Positions 29,815-42,198 are shown, numbered from the stretch's first letter. The stretch: DNA of 64,000 bases from Seminavis robusta (GCA_903772945.1 CAICTM010000253.1:20298-84297); one strand, 5' to 3'. Numbers and translations are program-made. The notes: generated by a model not told the origin, from the letters alone.

Positions 29815-31041
29815 ATGGACTATGAATACGAACAAGATGCCGCACTACTTTTGCAGCTCTTTATTCTAACGGTGGGCCTTTTACTGTGTCTACCGGGCGA
29901 ACCTCGTAACCGTTCCTTTTTCGAATAAAGGTTGGCTTGGCAGCGCTACTGCAAAAAACACCAGAGGGGAGCAACCTTTAAGAGACGACTACGAATGAGC
30001 AAAGAAAGCTTCGACAAACTGCTATCTTTCGTAGTTGATGACTTGCTAGTAAACGAGACACAAGCTTTGCGGAGGGAAGGATCCATTCTTCCTGAACTTT
30101 GTCTCTATTGCACGCTTCGGTATTTGGCTGGCGGCTCATATCTGGATATTACTGACATCGCTGGAATATCACATAGCTCATTCTATTGCGTACTATGGAA
30201 GACTGTAACGGCAATCTGTAAGTGTCCGCAGCTGAAGATTCGCTTCCCAACTATCGACAAGGAAATAAAAGACGCAATAGACGGCTTTGCTGGGATATCC
30301 GATGGTGGCGCCATAAGCAACTGTGTGGGTGTCGTTGATGGCTATCTTAAGCGTCTAAGGGTTTCCGCAAAAAAGGAAACAGGCAACATTCGCAGCTTCT
30401 TCTCTGGACACTATCAGTGCTACGGAGTTAATATTCAAGCGGTGGCAGATCACCATTCACGGTTCATATTCTTTGCCTATGCCGCTCCATGAGTTTCTGA
30501 CGACCGTAATGCTATGCGGCAATGTGCCTTGCACCATTTGGTCGAGTCACTGCCATCCGGTATTTGTGTAATCGGCGATGCTCCCACAGAGCGTATGGTT
30601 CCAGTGTACCAAGGTTCAGACAAGCTGGTTCCACTCTAGTACGACAATTTCAACTTCTATGCCAGTCAGTGCCGCATACGTGCGGAAATGGCCTTCGGAA
30701 TGATGCAGCTGAAATGGAGAATACTTGCGCGTCCGGTTGGCTGCTCCTTGAAGAATATGCTGTGGTTGGCGCAAGCCATAGCTCGCCTACACAACTTTTG
30801 TATCAATGAACGCCTCCGAACTGCAGAAACAATTGAAAGTGTCACCGTTGGTGTTGGCACAGGATACATTCCCAGTATCCCACATGATGACAATGGCGAT
30901 CCTGTGCAGTTGAACGGTGTTTTCACAGGTAGCTTTGAGGGAAATTCACTTCTACGGGAATTCATGGCCAATAGAGTCAGGCGTCTACAGCTGCAACAGC
31001 CTGCGAAGAACAGAAAGCGTAAAAGCAGAGAAGACAAATAA
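29815..31041 (+). pseudogene. PIF/Harbinger transposase with three in-frame stops
   Basis: One continuous frame of 408 codons from ATG 29815 (MDYEYEQDAALLLQLFIL) to 31041, interrupted by TAA at 29926, TGA at 30490 and TAG at 30637 but without any frameshift. Family features in order: an N-terminal basic helix region (RYCKKHQRGATFKRRLRMSK), ISHSSFYCVLWKTVTAI as the helix-turn-helix-like segment, then the DDE triad: Asp in VGVVDGYL, Asp in CVIGDAP, and Glu in RAEMAFGMMQLKWRIL. LHNFCINERLR and a basic C terminus (KNRKRKSRE) complete it. The PIF/Harbinger DDE nuclease (HARBI1-like) cuts at TWA sites, fitting the TAA/TTA-flanked MITEs elsewhere in the window, though no shared ends were seen. It is tail to tail with the partner gene. 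Confidence 0.85.
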
Positions 31042-31071
31042 TACACGAATCACATTTAAATATTAGTATTT

Positions 31072-32926
31072 TTATTCGGCCAGTGCGCCGGTTTCCTCTG
31101 TTTCAATAACTGACTTGGCCGGCACGATCTTCAAGTGTGCTTCAAGTTGCCCGATACGAACCTCCATTGCTCCAACCATACGGGCTTTGGACAAATCCCC
31201 ATTGCGGGTATCCTCCTTCAATTTACAATACCAATTGCCAATATCAAAATAGTCATTCCAGCTATTCGTTTGAGAGATTTCCTCCGTTACGTTGTTTCTT
31301 TGGCTCATAGCTTCCTTCAAATCGGTGGTGGCGGTGGCAAGGGATTCCACCACGGCGGATACAGCCAGTTTTCCTGCTTTGCTACCAGCCGAATCAGCAC
31401 TCCCAGTAAAGTCAACCGTCGAGTCACTCTTCAAATCTTCGTCCATAAATGCCACAAACTTGCCATCAATGGCCAGTTGTTGTCCACAAAGATAGTCACA
31501 GTAGTAAACTGTAACGGCAGGTAGAGCAGACGTAGATTTCCTCACTTTGGTAAACTTTGTCGTTGTGCAGTATGTCCAAACATCGTTGCTGTGCTCACCG
31601 GATTCTTCATATCCATGCGGCATCTCTCGTGTGACTTCATCAAGTCACACACATGTTGCTTAACCGTCTTGAATGTGTGGCCACGGCTGATGTCTTTCAG
31701 GTTGAAACCGTTTTCTTGGTTCCATGCACTGAGCCTGTCGTTTTCCCCCTCTTGCAATCCTAAAATGGTGTCAAACGAATCATCATCCGTCTCATTCATC
31801 GTGTCTGAGACAAGAAGCCAAAAGTCTTTCACGGGATTTCAACTAACTCCCTGCTCTGAGAGTGGCTGTTCTTCGTAGTCCTTGCGTCTCTTACTGTTGT
31901 TGAGAGCAACAAAGGCATTGAAATTATCAGCGTGGAAGCATATATTCAAAAGTTTGATGAGAGTGTTCATCCTCACGGCTGCGGCATCAGAACCTGGGTT
32001 CGCAATAGACAGGTCAGTGTACATAGTGCCCATCTAAATGCTGCGTGCAATCTCCATCCTTGCAGTGAAAATAGTCATGTTACCTCCTCCCCTGACTCCA
32101 CACTTGAGAGCGAGAGCACGGATATCCTTGCTGGTAAATTTGGACAAGTCCAGGACTTCTTTGTTGGGTTAGTCTTTACAAAGGGTCATTGTTATAGCCA
32201 CATTGTATATCTCGCCATCCTTGGGACTTTTCTCTTGCCCACACACAATTTTGTGCTTGTGCGTGATGTGGTCGTATCCGCCAACCAGTGCAGAGACAAG
32301 CGTTGCAAGCTTAACCTCTTCCACTTTCTTGGCAATCTTTTCGTCGTCTTTCTTCTTTGCAAGCCTAGCGCCTTCCGCTTTCTTGGCACTCTTTTCTATT
32401 TCGTTCTTCTTCTTTTGAACCTGTTTGGCAGCTTCCTTGGCAGCCTTCCTCATTGCCGGTGAGGCCGATCTCTGTACGGGAGAGGCGGAGGTAGACCGTG
32501 CATGTTCCTTAGGCAAAGGAGTCGTCCTATGACGTGGTGGTTGTTCCCGTAACTCCTGGGCTTTGAGTTGCCCCATGTACATATCTTGGCCAAACTCATC
32601 GTCGTAGTATTCCAAAGCTGGTGACGGCACTACAAGAGCATGCTGTTGATGCAGTTGCTGTATCTGCATCTGGTGTCGGTGTTGTATTTCCTGCAAGCTT
32701 AGACGTGGACGAGGGAGAGAAGCTGCAACTGGGGCTGCAACTGGGGCTGTGACTGCAATGGAACTGCGACTGCGACTGGGGCCAGGACTGGGGCAGCACG
32801 GCTACTCCTCGATGATGACTCAGACTCCTCGGCTTCCGCTTCATCTCTCTTCCTCTTGTTCCGCTCGTCAGACTCCTGTAGTTGCCGTCCTATATCAATG
32901 GACCCATCGCTGCCATCTTCGCTCAT
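31072..32926 (-). pseudogene. decayed second gene of the Harbinger-type element
   Basis: Reads from ATG 32926 (MSEDGSDGSIDIGRQLQESD) through a Gln/Pro-rich part, a Lys/Glu coiled coil (AAKQVQKKKNEIEKSAKKAE), a segment with MGTMYTDLSIANPGSDAAAV, and a more conserved-looking part: SAWNQENGFNLKDISRGHTF, VCDLMKSHERCRM and GYEESGEHSN. It ends in a helical tail at 31072. At least one in-frame TGA (31839-31841) and frame changes near 32697 and 31600 break it. Harbinger elements usually encode a second, often Myb-like, protein that helps the transposase enter the nucleus and bind DNA. I see no Myb motif, so the assignment as partner gene rests on position and convergent orientation. Confidence 0.5.
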
Positions 32927-33009
32927 CGTGACAACGAGTGGAGAGTGCGATGGAATTCGATTCGATTACGGTGATAGGAAGAACTAAAAAAAAGGGAAAT
33001 TGTGGAGAT

Positions 33010-33437
33010 TGCACTACGCTAAAAGCTAGTGTAAAGATCTTTCGAGTGTTTTGAGTTGGAGAGAATGAAAGTTATGAGAGAGATTAGAAAGCTATGAAAA
33101 CTAATCAACGAGAGAGATCATCATCGAGGGATCGTAGATCTGGCTTCCCGCGGGAGACTATAAAGTGTGATAGAGTAGGTTGCGGTAGTAATCCTACGTC
33201 TCTCCACGATCCTAAAACGGAACGCGTGGAAGGTTTGTCTAGCCTGGATCTAGTAGCGTGGAAGTACTCCACGCTGGCTAAATATCTAGAGCAATGTTTC
33301 ATCATCAACCTAGTATGACTAGCGCGGTCATTGAGAACCCTGTCTCAAATGACTATTCACGAGAGACTCAGTCATGAGTCGAACTCAAACCCTATCTAGG
33401 ATCGAGTCGCGAATAAGGCTAAGAGCCGTGTATTGCA
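33010..33437 (-). repeat. Ty3/gypsy LTR, copy A (3' side)
   Basis: 428 bp, TGCACTACGCTAAAAGC to GCCGTGTATTGCA on the plus strand, so TG..CA in either direction. It abuts integrase 3' sequence, and the purine-rich tract AGGGGGCGAA (minus strand) touches the LTR, as a polypurine tract should. Confidence 0.85.
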
Positions 33438-33571
33438 TTCGCCCCCTGACAAGGGTCACAGAAGGCGCGACAGCAGTCGGACAAGGAGAACATATGATTT
33501 AAAGTGCGGGGCACTCTCATGAGATTTGGATGTAGACATGTGCATCGCACGATGGCAATCCTACAAGGGGA

Positions 33572-34159
33572 TCAGGCCTTGTATGGGTGTATATACCTTA
33601 TGTTCCAAGTCTGGTAGACTGTGCCGCCGTTGGCGGTAGCATGTTGGAGCCGTACAGTGCCATTGTCATTGACTCGGTCTATAGTGTAAGGACATTTGTA
33701 CTTTGGCTGACCGTACTTGCGGTGCTGATACTGTTGAATCATCACGGTATCGTTGACATTGTATTGATGAGGGACACGCGTCGCGTTTTCCCTGTCGTTG
33801 TTTTGTTGGATTAGTCGTTGGCGACGTTCCTTAATGTACTTCCAGTTGGCTTCGAACCGGACGTTGCGAATCGCATCACGATTGAACACGAGCTGTGCGG
33901 GCGTCGCGCGCAAGGTGGTATGAATCGTGGCATTCATTGCAAAGCGAACCGCCGTGAGGACTCCATCCCAGGATCCATTCACAAGGTCGTCTTGGCACTT
34001 GATGTTTTGAACAGCGATCAAGTTACGTATGGTTTGATGAGCACGCTCGACCATAGAGTTGGCTTGAGGGTTACGCGTAATGATGAACTTGCGACGAAGT
34101 CCATATTCATCCCGGAGTGTCTTTTCGACCTCTGCGCGGAACTCGCGTCCTCTGTCCAT
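33572..34159 (-). CDS. Ty3/gypsy integrase, C-terminal part (partial)
   Basis: 195 codons ending at the stop at 33572. It contains the last two residues of the DDE triad: Asp in MDRGREFRAEV and Glu in NSMVERAHQTIRNL. Then follow MNATIHTTLRATPAQLVFNR, a basic helix and a small-barrel C-terminal domain ending YIHPYKA. The frame is open upstream to about 34197, where it is cut by foreign DNA (an LTR fragment). The zinc-binding N terminus appears much later, near 35463-35681. Part of gypsy copy 1; not functional on its own. Confidence 0.8.
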   Translation of the reverse strand: MDRGREFRAEVEKTLRDEYGLRRKFIITRNPQANSMVERAHQTIRNLIAVQNIKCQDDLVNGSWDGVLTAVRFAMNATIHTTLRATPAQLVFNRDAIRNVRFEANWKYIKERRQRLIQQNNDRENATRVPHQYNVNDTVMIQQYQHRKYGQPKYKCPYTIDRVNDNGTVRLQHATANGGTVYQTWNIRYIHPYKA

Positions 34160-34201
34160 GATAACCTCAGCAGGCCATGGATACCGAGTAAGCCACGTTT
34201 A

Positions 34202-34567
34202 AAAAAGAGAGAGATGAGAGGATTAGAAAGCTATGAAAACTAATCAACGAGAGAGATCACAATCAAAGGATCGTAGATCTGAACTCCGGGGAGACTGTAG
34301 AGTGTGATGAGTAGGTTGCGTAGCAATCCTACTCACTCCACGATCAAAAAACGGAACGCGTGGAAGATTCGTCTAGCATTTATCTAGTAGCGTGGAAGTA
34401 CCACGCTGGCTAAATATCTAGAGCGATGTTTCATCATCAACCTAGTATGACTAGAGCGGTCATTGAGAACCCTGTCTCAATAACTATTCACGAGAGACTC
34501 AGTCATGAGTCGAACTCAAACCCTATCTAGGATCGAGTCGCGAAAAGGCTAAGAGCCGTGTATTGCA
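34202..34567 (-). repeat. truncated gypsy LTR, copy B, inside integrase
   Basis: Starts within the LTR (GATTAGAAAGCTATGAAAAC) and ends GCCGTGTATTGCA. It belongs to the same sequence subtype as copies A and D. It interrupts the integrase of copy 1. Confidence 0.75.
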
Positions 34568-35583
34568 GTGGCTTCCTCCACTTTCTTCAATTTCATTCTC
34601 CCCTTTTAGCAGGGCTTCCAAGACGACTTTGTTACTATGGCGTCCTTGTTTGGTTGCCCCAGCCTTCCTTTTTTGGAATCATTTGGACCCTTTTCTCGGA
34701 CCTATGGATGCCCGTACCTGTTACAGTTGGTTACATATGAGTGACCTGTTTCCCCCCTTTTACTACGAACATATATTCATTGTTCGCTTACCTCCACTAC
34801 TCTTATTAGTAGTACCATAACGAATTTAGCCCCATTCATATCCAACATTGTGTACTGCTTTTCTCCATTTTGGACACCCCTACTTATAGATTTAGTACCT
34901 AGGACTCTTTCATTTGGGAAGGAATGGCTGAGCTGTTTTGGATTCCGGGGCTTGGGGAATAGCCTACAACTGCCCTTCTGTAATTACATCACAAAGTGCA
35001 TCAACTTGTAAGCCATGTATAGAAAGGGGAACGGAATTGGTAGAGGAATAGTGAACGCTTAGTTCAACATTCTGTAACCTTACGCCAATGACTTGTGCTG
35101 CAATTGCATCTGTATATGCTGAGTCGATCGTCTTCAATTAGTAGGATAAGAGGTCTTGAATATTGCACAGCTGACCTCACAAAATGGGAAGGATCATTCC
35201 TCGGTGTTCTTGTACCCACCATACATAAGCGCAAGGTCAGTTGCCGATTGGTAACCTTACCATCGACTGACCTGGCAATTTTGTACCGACCTCGCTGTTT
35301 TCGCGCTACCCATTATGCGCTTCTTAAGATGTCTTTTGGAGAGGATATCCACTGTTGGAGGTCCTTGGAGAGGACTGTTGGTGTGGATCATTCCAATGTA
35401 TCTAGGCTGAAGGCTATGTATGCTCTGGAACACATAGGCATGCCTCAGCTTTATACAAATTGTCACATGGCTGCAATGCTGTGTGTACTGATTGACTGTA
35501 CACGATCAAAAGCATTGTTCCATCCGACTAAACCAGCACAGCTGTGGCGCACCCATAGAGGCTCTCTATTGGTAATTTCATAG
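34568..35583. other. 1 kb of unrelated sequence within gypsy copy 1
   Basis: Replaces the roughly 280 bp of integrase that copy 2 has at about 43103-43380. No recognisable protein. It may be a misjoined piece or another insertion. Confidence 0.5.
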
Positions 35584-36612
35584 GACTGCACAGTCTTGCG
35601 CAACCCTTTCCAGATGTAGTGTTGACTGATGGTAAGTTCTGTGCGAGTCTCACCAGGATGCATCAGTACACCATGATACACATTCGACCAGCTTCTTCTG
35701 CATGGCCTTAGGCAACAATCTTGTCGTCCTGACTACTGGTTCATAGGACTTTCCCCTCTGGGAAAGATTGTTTCTTGTAGCCGTTTGGCTTGTCCCTGAG
35801 AGTTTCTTGATATCGTTTCGTCCTTCTGGCGATGTTCGATCTGGGGGAACGAGAGAGGGAAGTCACTAGGAAAGTCCTCTTCACTGCGGCCATGAGCTCA
35901 GCAATCTCGCTGGATTCCATTTGTTCTGAAGAACCTGTTGTTCGAGATGTTAGTCTCGACACCGCATCAGCGACGATGTTGTGTTCGCCTTGATGTACCG
36001 AATATTCGGGGCCATATTCTTCCAGAAATAAGGCGCCATCGCTTAACGCGATTGGTATTGAAATTCTTGCAGGTGAGATTCTGTGGTCCGTATTTACACA
36101 TCTTCTGCCAGAAGAATGTTGGAACTCTTTTAGATTCTACGATACTGAGAAGTTCCTTCTCAGTTACCGTATAGCGTGTTTGAGCGGGATTGAGTTTCCT
36201 GCTGTAGAACGCGATAGGTTTCCCTTCTGGGAAATCACTGCACCCAGTTGCGTATCACTGCATCCGTGTGGATAACGATGTATCGTTGAAGTCAGGGTAA
36301 GCGAGCAAGGTTTCTTTGCTGATGATTTTCTTCATCTTGCGAAAGGCCTCGTCGTGTTCAGTTCCCATTTCCACTTCTTAGTTTTGGAAGTAAGAGTAGC
36401 GAGTGGTGCTAGTACATGTGATCTCTGATCCACATGTCTCGATAGTAGTTCACTAGTCCAATGAATCTACGAAGTTCCTTTCTATTCGTAGGAGGAGCGA
36501 TATTCTGGATCGCATCTATTTCTTGTTTCGGTTGGTTCCTTCTCGAGTAATCCAATAGCCTAAATACTCAAGTTCTCCTCTTGCGAAGAAGGACTTGGTA
36601 GCATGATCTTAA
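35584..36612 (-). pseudogene. gypsy copy 1: integrase zinc domain and RNase H, degraded
   Basis: Minus-strand fragments: GVLMHPGETRTELTISQHY and WKGLRKTVQ (H2C2-type integrase N terminus), then RNase H sequence with many one-base deletions relative to 45089-45440. No frame is intact. Confidence 0.7.
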
Positions 36613-37098
36613 GGAGGTACCACCCGCTTTTAGTCACGAGTCGGGATTCACAGCATTTTACTCGAGAAAATCGCGACAACAACAACAAATTAGCGATTTC
36701 GTTTTTCCTTTTTGGGACTGGCTGTTGTGCTTGTTGTACTCATATTTGACAGTACCTACCATTCAGTTAAATCTTCGAAACATAGTTGTTAAGAAGGAGT
36801 GACTTGGCTGGACAGTTGCAGGGGTCTGGTCGATAGGTCTCAGTAGCAGCAGACTTAGCGGTCAATTTTCGACTGATTTCAGAGTTAACATTGAACTAAA
36901 CAGTCTAAGCCCCAGGGACTCTCCAACTCGACGGGTACTCTTGTTTGTTATATTATAAGTACTCTTTGTATTGGTCAAAGCCTTAACAGAGGTCTTTATT
37001 CTACTCAACTGATCAGTCCAATTCAGCGATTTTTTGTTGTTGTTGTCGCGATTTTACTTGTTAATCCCAACTCATGACTAAAAGCGGGTGGTACCTCC
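36613..37098. mobile_element. piggyBac-type MITE, copy in gypsy copy 1
   Basis: 486 bp with inverted ends GGAGGTACCACCCGCTTTTA. Inserted at TTAA (36609-36612); the right TTAA is reduced to TAA by a one-base loss. Interrupts reverse transcriptase/RNase H. Confidence 0.85.
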
Positions 37099-37101
37099 TA
37101 A

Positions 37102-39780
37102 GTCCGGCTTCTCGAAGCCTTTGGAGAACTTCATCTAACTTTTCAACGTGATCTGCTAGATCGCGTTAGTTAGGATGAGTAGATCATCAATGTATGCACG
37201 GACATTTCCAAGTGTGCATGAGTGTTCCCATCTTCTCTTGGAAGATGTCGGGACTATTGCATAGGCCCATTGGCAATCTCTGGTACTCGTATTTTCCCCA
37301 TGGAAGAACGATGGTACAGAGTTGTTTCGAGTGAGGTGACAGCTCGATGTGATAGTATCCCATGTTCAAGTCAGACTAGTAGCGTACTTGAAACCATCTA
37401 GATTCAGTAGCATGTCTTGTATCTTTGGGATCGGAAAGGTTTTGCTTAATCTTTTGTTCAGTTCCGGAAGTCAGAGATGAATCGTACAGATCCATCTTCT
37501 TGGAATGATAAATGTGGTGCCGCCCACTCGGAACGGTTTACCTTCTTGAGTACTCCTGCTCGCAGAGACGTTCAACCTCCATCTTAAGAGGTTGGTATGG
37601 ACACGTGGAATAGGATAAGCCCTAGCGTGATAGGGTTTAGCTCAGGGAGAAGTCTACTTCGTAGTGTCCATCTGCCACTTTCCTAAAGTACCATCGAATA
37701 GGTCAGAGTACTTCGTTAAGGATGAAGCTGTTCTTCTCTTCCTTATTAACTGTTTTTGATTTGGCAAACCTGCCTTAAGTCAGCTTGTTCGTATTCGCAT
37801 CAAGAAATCTTCTTGAACGATCTGCATGTCATCGACAGCTGTAGGATCAGGAATGAAGAAGTTTCTTCTTCATTGGTTCGCTATCTTTATAGGAATAGAT
37901 ATGCCGTCCATTCCACTGACATGGTAGTGAAACGAACTTAATCCTAGATCAGAGAGAATGTCGCGACCTATGATCATGTCATACGCCCCCAAGCTCTTGG
38001 TGACGTGTAAATCCCATTCGATAATCCTATCGTCATGGAACTCAGGAATCATAGCTAAAGGCACCCTTGCACTTCGTGCTGGTGTTTAATTCCTTTACAG
38101 GGTAGTCCATAGTGTTTGGAGCCCCCATGATCCTTCATGGTTAATTCTTAGCATGAGTTTGAGCAATCAAGTTCCGGATGCTCCTGTATCCAGTAAGCAA
38201 CGGAGTGTAACGGTTTTTGTTTCCCTTTTTCTCGTCTGTTAAATTCTAACATAGACCATAGTTTTGAGGTCTCTTGCTTGCGACGTTGACGAGGTGGTTG
38301 GCCACGGACGAGGTTAACAATGCTGGATAGATCGTCAGAATCTAGTTGAGCAGCTTCTAGGCAATTATCTAATTTGCCGTTGACTTCCTCAGTTGCAAAA
38401 AATTCTTGTTTACTAGTTAGTGAGATATCTTCATCATTAGGTATGAGAAATTGGAACATGGTTCCTTTGAATCATCATCCTGGCCTAATTCCTCAGACGA
38501 GATTTCTCCTTCGATGATTGAAATCGAAGTCGGCAAGAGCCTTGTCGACTGCGGCCATCTTCTTGTCCATCATGTTGAGGGACCGACAGAGGAGTATCCT
38601 CTCGTCAGAGTCATCGACTTGCGTTGGCAACATGGTTGCATTCGCTTTTTTCTTGCGATCAGCCTTGGCTGACCGCAGCAGTGGAGACTTTCTTCATAAG
38701 GACAGAAAGTTCCTTCTTGGTGTTAGGACTTTGGCATCGTCAGACTTACGTTTCCAAGTCTTGTTCTTGTTGTACGCTGGTTATCGTTTCAACAGACGAG
38801 ACTTGGCTTGAATTCTTCAGAGTCATGCACAGCAGTATTGTGAGTGCTGGACTCGTGGTAGTCACACCACTTTCTTCGTTCTTGGAGGAGTTTGTTGTTG
38901 CGGCTAGACTTGTACTTCTTGCTGCTGTTCTTCTTCGAAGTAGCTTGCTTGGCATCGCTGCCTTTGTCAAAGTCTTCAGCAGATTCCATGCGCTCACAGA
39001 ATCCAATGAGAGCCGTCATCTTGGCAGTGAAAGGATCGAAGTTGTGTTCGTCCATCTTGCGCATCCAGGAACGAGGAATGCATGACAGATGATGTCAATG
39101 AATTCGTCCTGGTTCAATGTTGATTGGCACCGAAGGTGGCAAACTGGAAGTTCATCGGTGGTCATCCGAGTGAGGTTGTGATGTAGGCCGAGTTGTCATC
39201 TCGTAGGCTTCGCATCTTCGACGCATGAAGCGTTTCTGTTTTTCGAGAGCCTGTATGTTCGATGATTCCAAAGGTATGTCACATCGCTTAGAGCAGGTTC
39301 TGCTGCACCGTCCCATGCAGCTTGGACACGAGCTTGGATTGGACTTCGGTTTCTCCAGAAGTCACGTCGCGTGGAGCAATGCATTCACAGCAATTTGGCG
39401 AAGGGCGTTATGACGCACAGCACGACTGCCTGCACACACAGCTTCGTAGGCACTCTTTGCAGAGCTGGAAGTCATCTCCTTGAAAAGACGATGTTTGTCG
39501 TCGGCACAGCAAAGTTGAGTCCAACGAAGACCTTCTCCATATTCGTGGCCACTTGATGGTCTCACGTGGAGTGTTGGAGCCATTGATGATGGTACCTTGA
39601 AAGTGTACTTGGCACTATTTGCGTCTGCAGGAATGGTGCAAGTTTGTAGGTGGTTGCACGAGTATCGTCGACTCGGCTTCTTCGTCGTTGTCCACAAGAG
39701 GAAGAATGTGGTTGTCACGCAACTGTTTCTCGAAGTTGGTGGACGCATGCTTTCCTTGAGCAATCTTCATGTGAAGGAAT
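37102..39780 (-). pseudogene. gypsy copy 1: reverse transcriptase, protease and gag, degraded
   Basis: Near-identical to 45937-48690 but with single-base deletions every few dozen bases, so only fragments translate: MNMGYYHIELSPHSKQLCTI (reverse transcriptase), AMIPEFHDDRIIEWDLHVTK (protease end) and MLKESMRPPTSRNS-type scrambled gag. The damage looks like uncorrected long-read error more than natural decay. Confidence 0.75.
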
Positions 39781-39820
39781 AGGTTGAGGGTAGCTGAAAG
39801 CTATTGTGTTGTTAACAAAA

Positions 39821-40240
39821 TGCACTACGCTAAAAGCTAGTGTAAAGAATCTTTCGAATGTTTTGAGTTTGAGAGAATGAAAGTTATGAGAGAGATTAGA
39901 AAGCTACGAAACTAATCCACGAGAGAGATCGTTGGAAGCTCATTGAAGTTGGTCTCCCGGGAGGCCTCGAAGTGTGATATCGTAGTTATGGTAATAACTC
40001 TATGTACTCCACGGTCCATTTCCGAACACGTGGAAACTTCAGCTAGTAGCTGTTCTAGTAGCGTGGAAGCTTTCCACGCTGGCTAAATATCTAGAGCGAT
40101 GTTTCATCGTCAACCTAGTATGACTAACAGTCATGAGAATCCTGTCTCAATGACTATTCGCGAAAGGACTACGTCATGAGTCGAACTCAAACCCTACTAC
40201 TAGGATCGAGTCGCGAATAAGGCTAAGAGCGCTGTATTGC
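39821..40240 (-). repeat. Ty3/gypsy LTR, copy C (5' side)
   Basis: 420 bp, TGCACTACGC to TGTATTGCA. The middle part (GAAGCTCATTGAAGTTGG onward) differs from LTR copies A, B and D but matches copy F. Confidence 0.85.
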
Positions 40241-41635
40241 AGTCTCCATGCGGTTGGTTCATCTGGTTTTGATCAGCCTGAACAACCATCCAAGGACACA
40301 CAGGAAATTTTCTTGGAGCAAAGTCACAAAAATCTCATAATTTAATTGAGAGCAAATTGGCTCCGACAACTGTGTTCAACTGAGAAACTCATCAATAGTC
40401 AAACATCTCACGTTTATTTCGTAAGCAACAACAGCAAGAGCCTAAGCACGGATGATTCCCATAGGGGATGAAAAAGCGAAAACCAGCAACCAAGAAGAGC
40501 TCAAAAAGTTACAAATACATGTACTCCCACCACAGAGGCGGTCTGCGATGCCTGCGACAAACAGCTAGAGTACTGCAGCCGTAGCCTCAACACCTCGTGG
40601 ACCCCCCTTGTATGGTACCATCTCCACAGTGCTGGACCTACTCTAGCCAGGTCCTAGTTCTTAAGAAGGTCTAAGAGCCCCCCCCCTCCTCCGCGGCAGG
40701 ACAATAACACCCATAGTGACATCCCACGCCTGAACCACAACGTCGAGCACAAAGTCCAAAACGAAGTCCCACTCCCAAATCCCAAACCAACACCTGGACA
40801 CCAACTGCTGGACCAAATACAATCATTCGGATTGACCTGCTGCAGCTTAAAACTGAACATTCTACCGGTGCTGTTTGAATTTTTTTACCTCGGCAGTCTA
40901 CTATGGATTCGGGTTGAACTATCCTTTCCTATGCTCAGAAGCGGATTTCCCAACCTGGGAAGGAGATTTTCCTTCCACGTACATAGGTTGTATACGTTTC
41001 TATGTGAGGATTAATCGGCGCGCCAGTCGAACCTTTAGTTTGTCTCAAGAAACGGTCGGAGTCCTATCTGACAACACTGTCCATTAAATAAAGCTCAAGG
41101 AAAGTTCCCTTCAGAGGGTCGGAAATCTGCTTTGTGGGGTGGGAAATCAGCTTCGGAGCAAGGGAAAGGACAGTTCAATCCGAATCCGTATCCGTAGTAT
41201 CTGCCTGAGCCCTCTAACCCTTTTTTTGTATTTCCTATTTCCTATATTATATTCCTATATCCTATTTTCTGTTTTCTATTTCCTATTTCCTATTTCCTAT
41301 TTCCTGTTCGGGTGGAGCCAAAATATAGGGATAGAGATAGTCGTAAGCCAACAAAAACTGGAAATTGAAGGTTTACAAATTTAGGGGTAGGAATATATCA
41401 TGATCATTCAAGGTTAGTGCACTCAAACAATAAGCCAGCAGAAGCTACAAAAGTTACAGGTACATACGGGAGTGACAGCTGTAAAATTATGGTTAGCGGG
41501 CGGCAACACACGACAAGTCGGGTTGTTGTCGCCAGGGCTAGCTTCAATAAAAAAGAAGGTTATAATGAGGGAATATACCGGGCGGCAACACACAACGAAG
41601 TCGGTGTTGTGGCCAGGGCTACTTGAAAGAAGGGT
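40241..41635. repeat. flank block duplicated at 49162-50564
   Basis: Non-retroviral sequence next to LTR C, nearly identical to the sequence next to LTR F, up to the N gap. It has a CCCCCCCCCTCC run, a TTTCCTATTTCCTATT tandem at about 41225-41308 and no convincing gene. Confidence 0.85.
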
Positions 41636-41660
41636 NNNNNNNNNNNNNNNNNNNNNNNNN
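41636..41660. other. assembly gap of 25 N
   Basis: Exactly 25 undetermined bases. The sequence just before it continues in the other copy at 50565, and the sequence just after it is the gag start of another gypsy copy. Confidence 1.
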
Positions 41661-41776
41661 AGGAATGATTGGTTTGTCGCGCAGCTTAGACTCGAAGCTG
41701 GTGTATGCTCTTTGGCAATCTTCATGGTGAGGAATAGGTTGAGGGTAGCTGAAAGCTATTGTGTTTGTTAACAAAA
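41661..41776 (-). pseudogene. gypsy copy 2: gag start and leader fragment
   Basis: Corresponds to 48620-48739 with many differences; includes the MKIA start of gag and the TTTGTTAACAAA leader. Confidence 0.65.
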
Positions 41777-42193
41777 TGCACTACGCTAAAAGCTAGTGTA
41801 AAGATCTTTCGAGTGTTTTGAGTTTGAGAGAATGAAATTATGAGAGAGATTAGAAAGCTATGAAAACTAATCAACGAGAGAGATCACAATCAAAGGATCG
41901 TAGATCTGAACTCCCGCGAGACTGTAGAGTGTGATAGGTAGGTTGCGTAGCAATCCTACTCACTCCACGATCCAAAAACGGAACGCGTGGAAGATTCGTC
42001 AGCTTTATCTAGTAGCGTGGAAGTACTCCACGCTGGCTAAATATCTAGAGCGATGTTTCATCATCAACCTAGTATGACTAGAGCGTATTGAGAACCTGTC
42101 TCAATGACATATTCACGAGAGACTCAGTCATGAGTCGAACTCAAACCCTATCTAGGATCGAGTCGCGAATAAGGCTAAGAGCCGTGTATTTCA
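41777..42193 (-). repeat. Ty3/gypsy LTR, copy D
   Basis: TGCACTACGC to TGTATTTCA (one mismatch in the end). It is of the A/B subtype although it sits beside a gag start, where the other copies carry the C/F subtype. Confidence 0.8.
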
Positions 42194-42198
42194 GTGTT

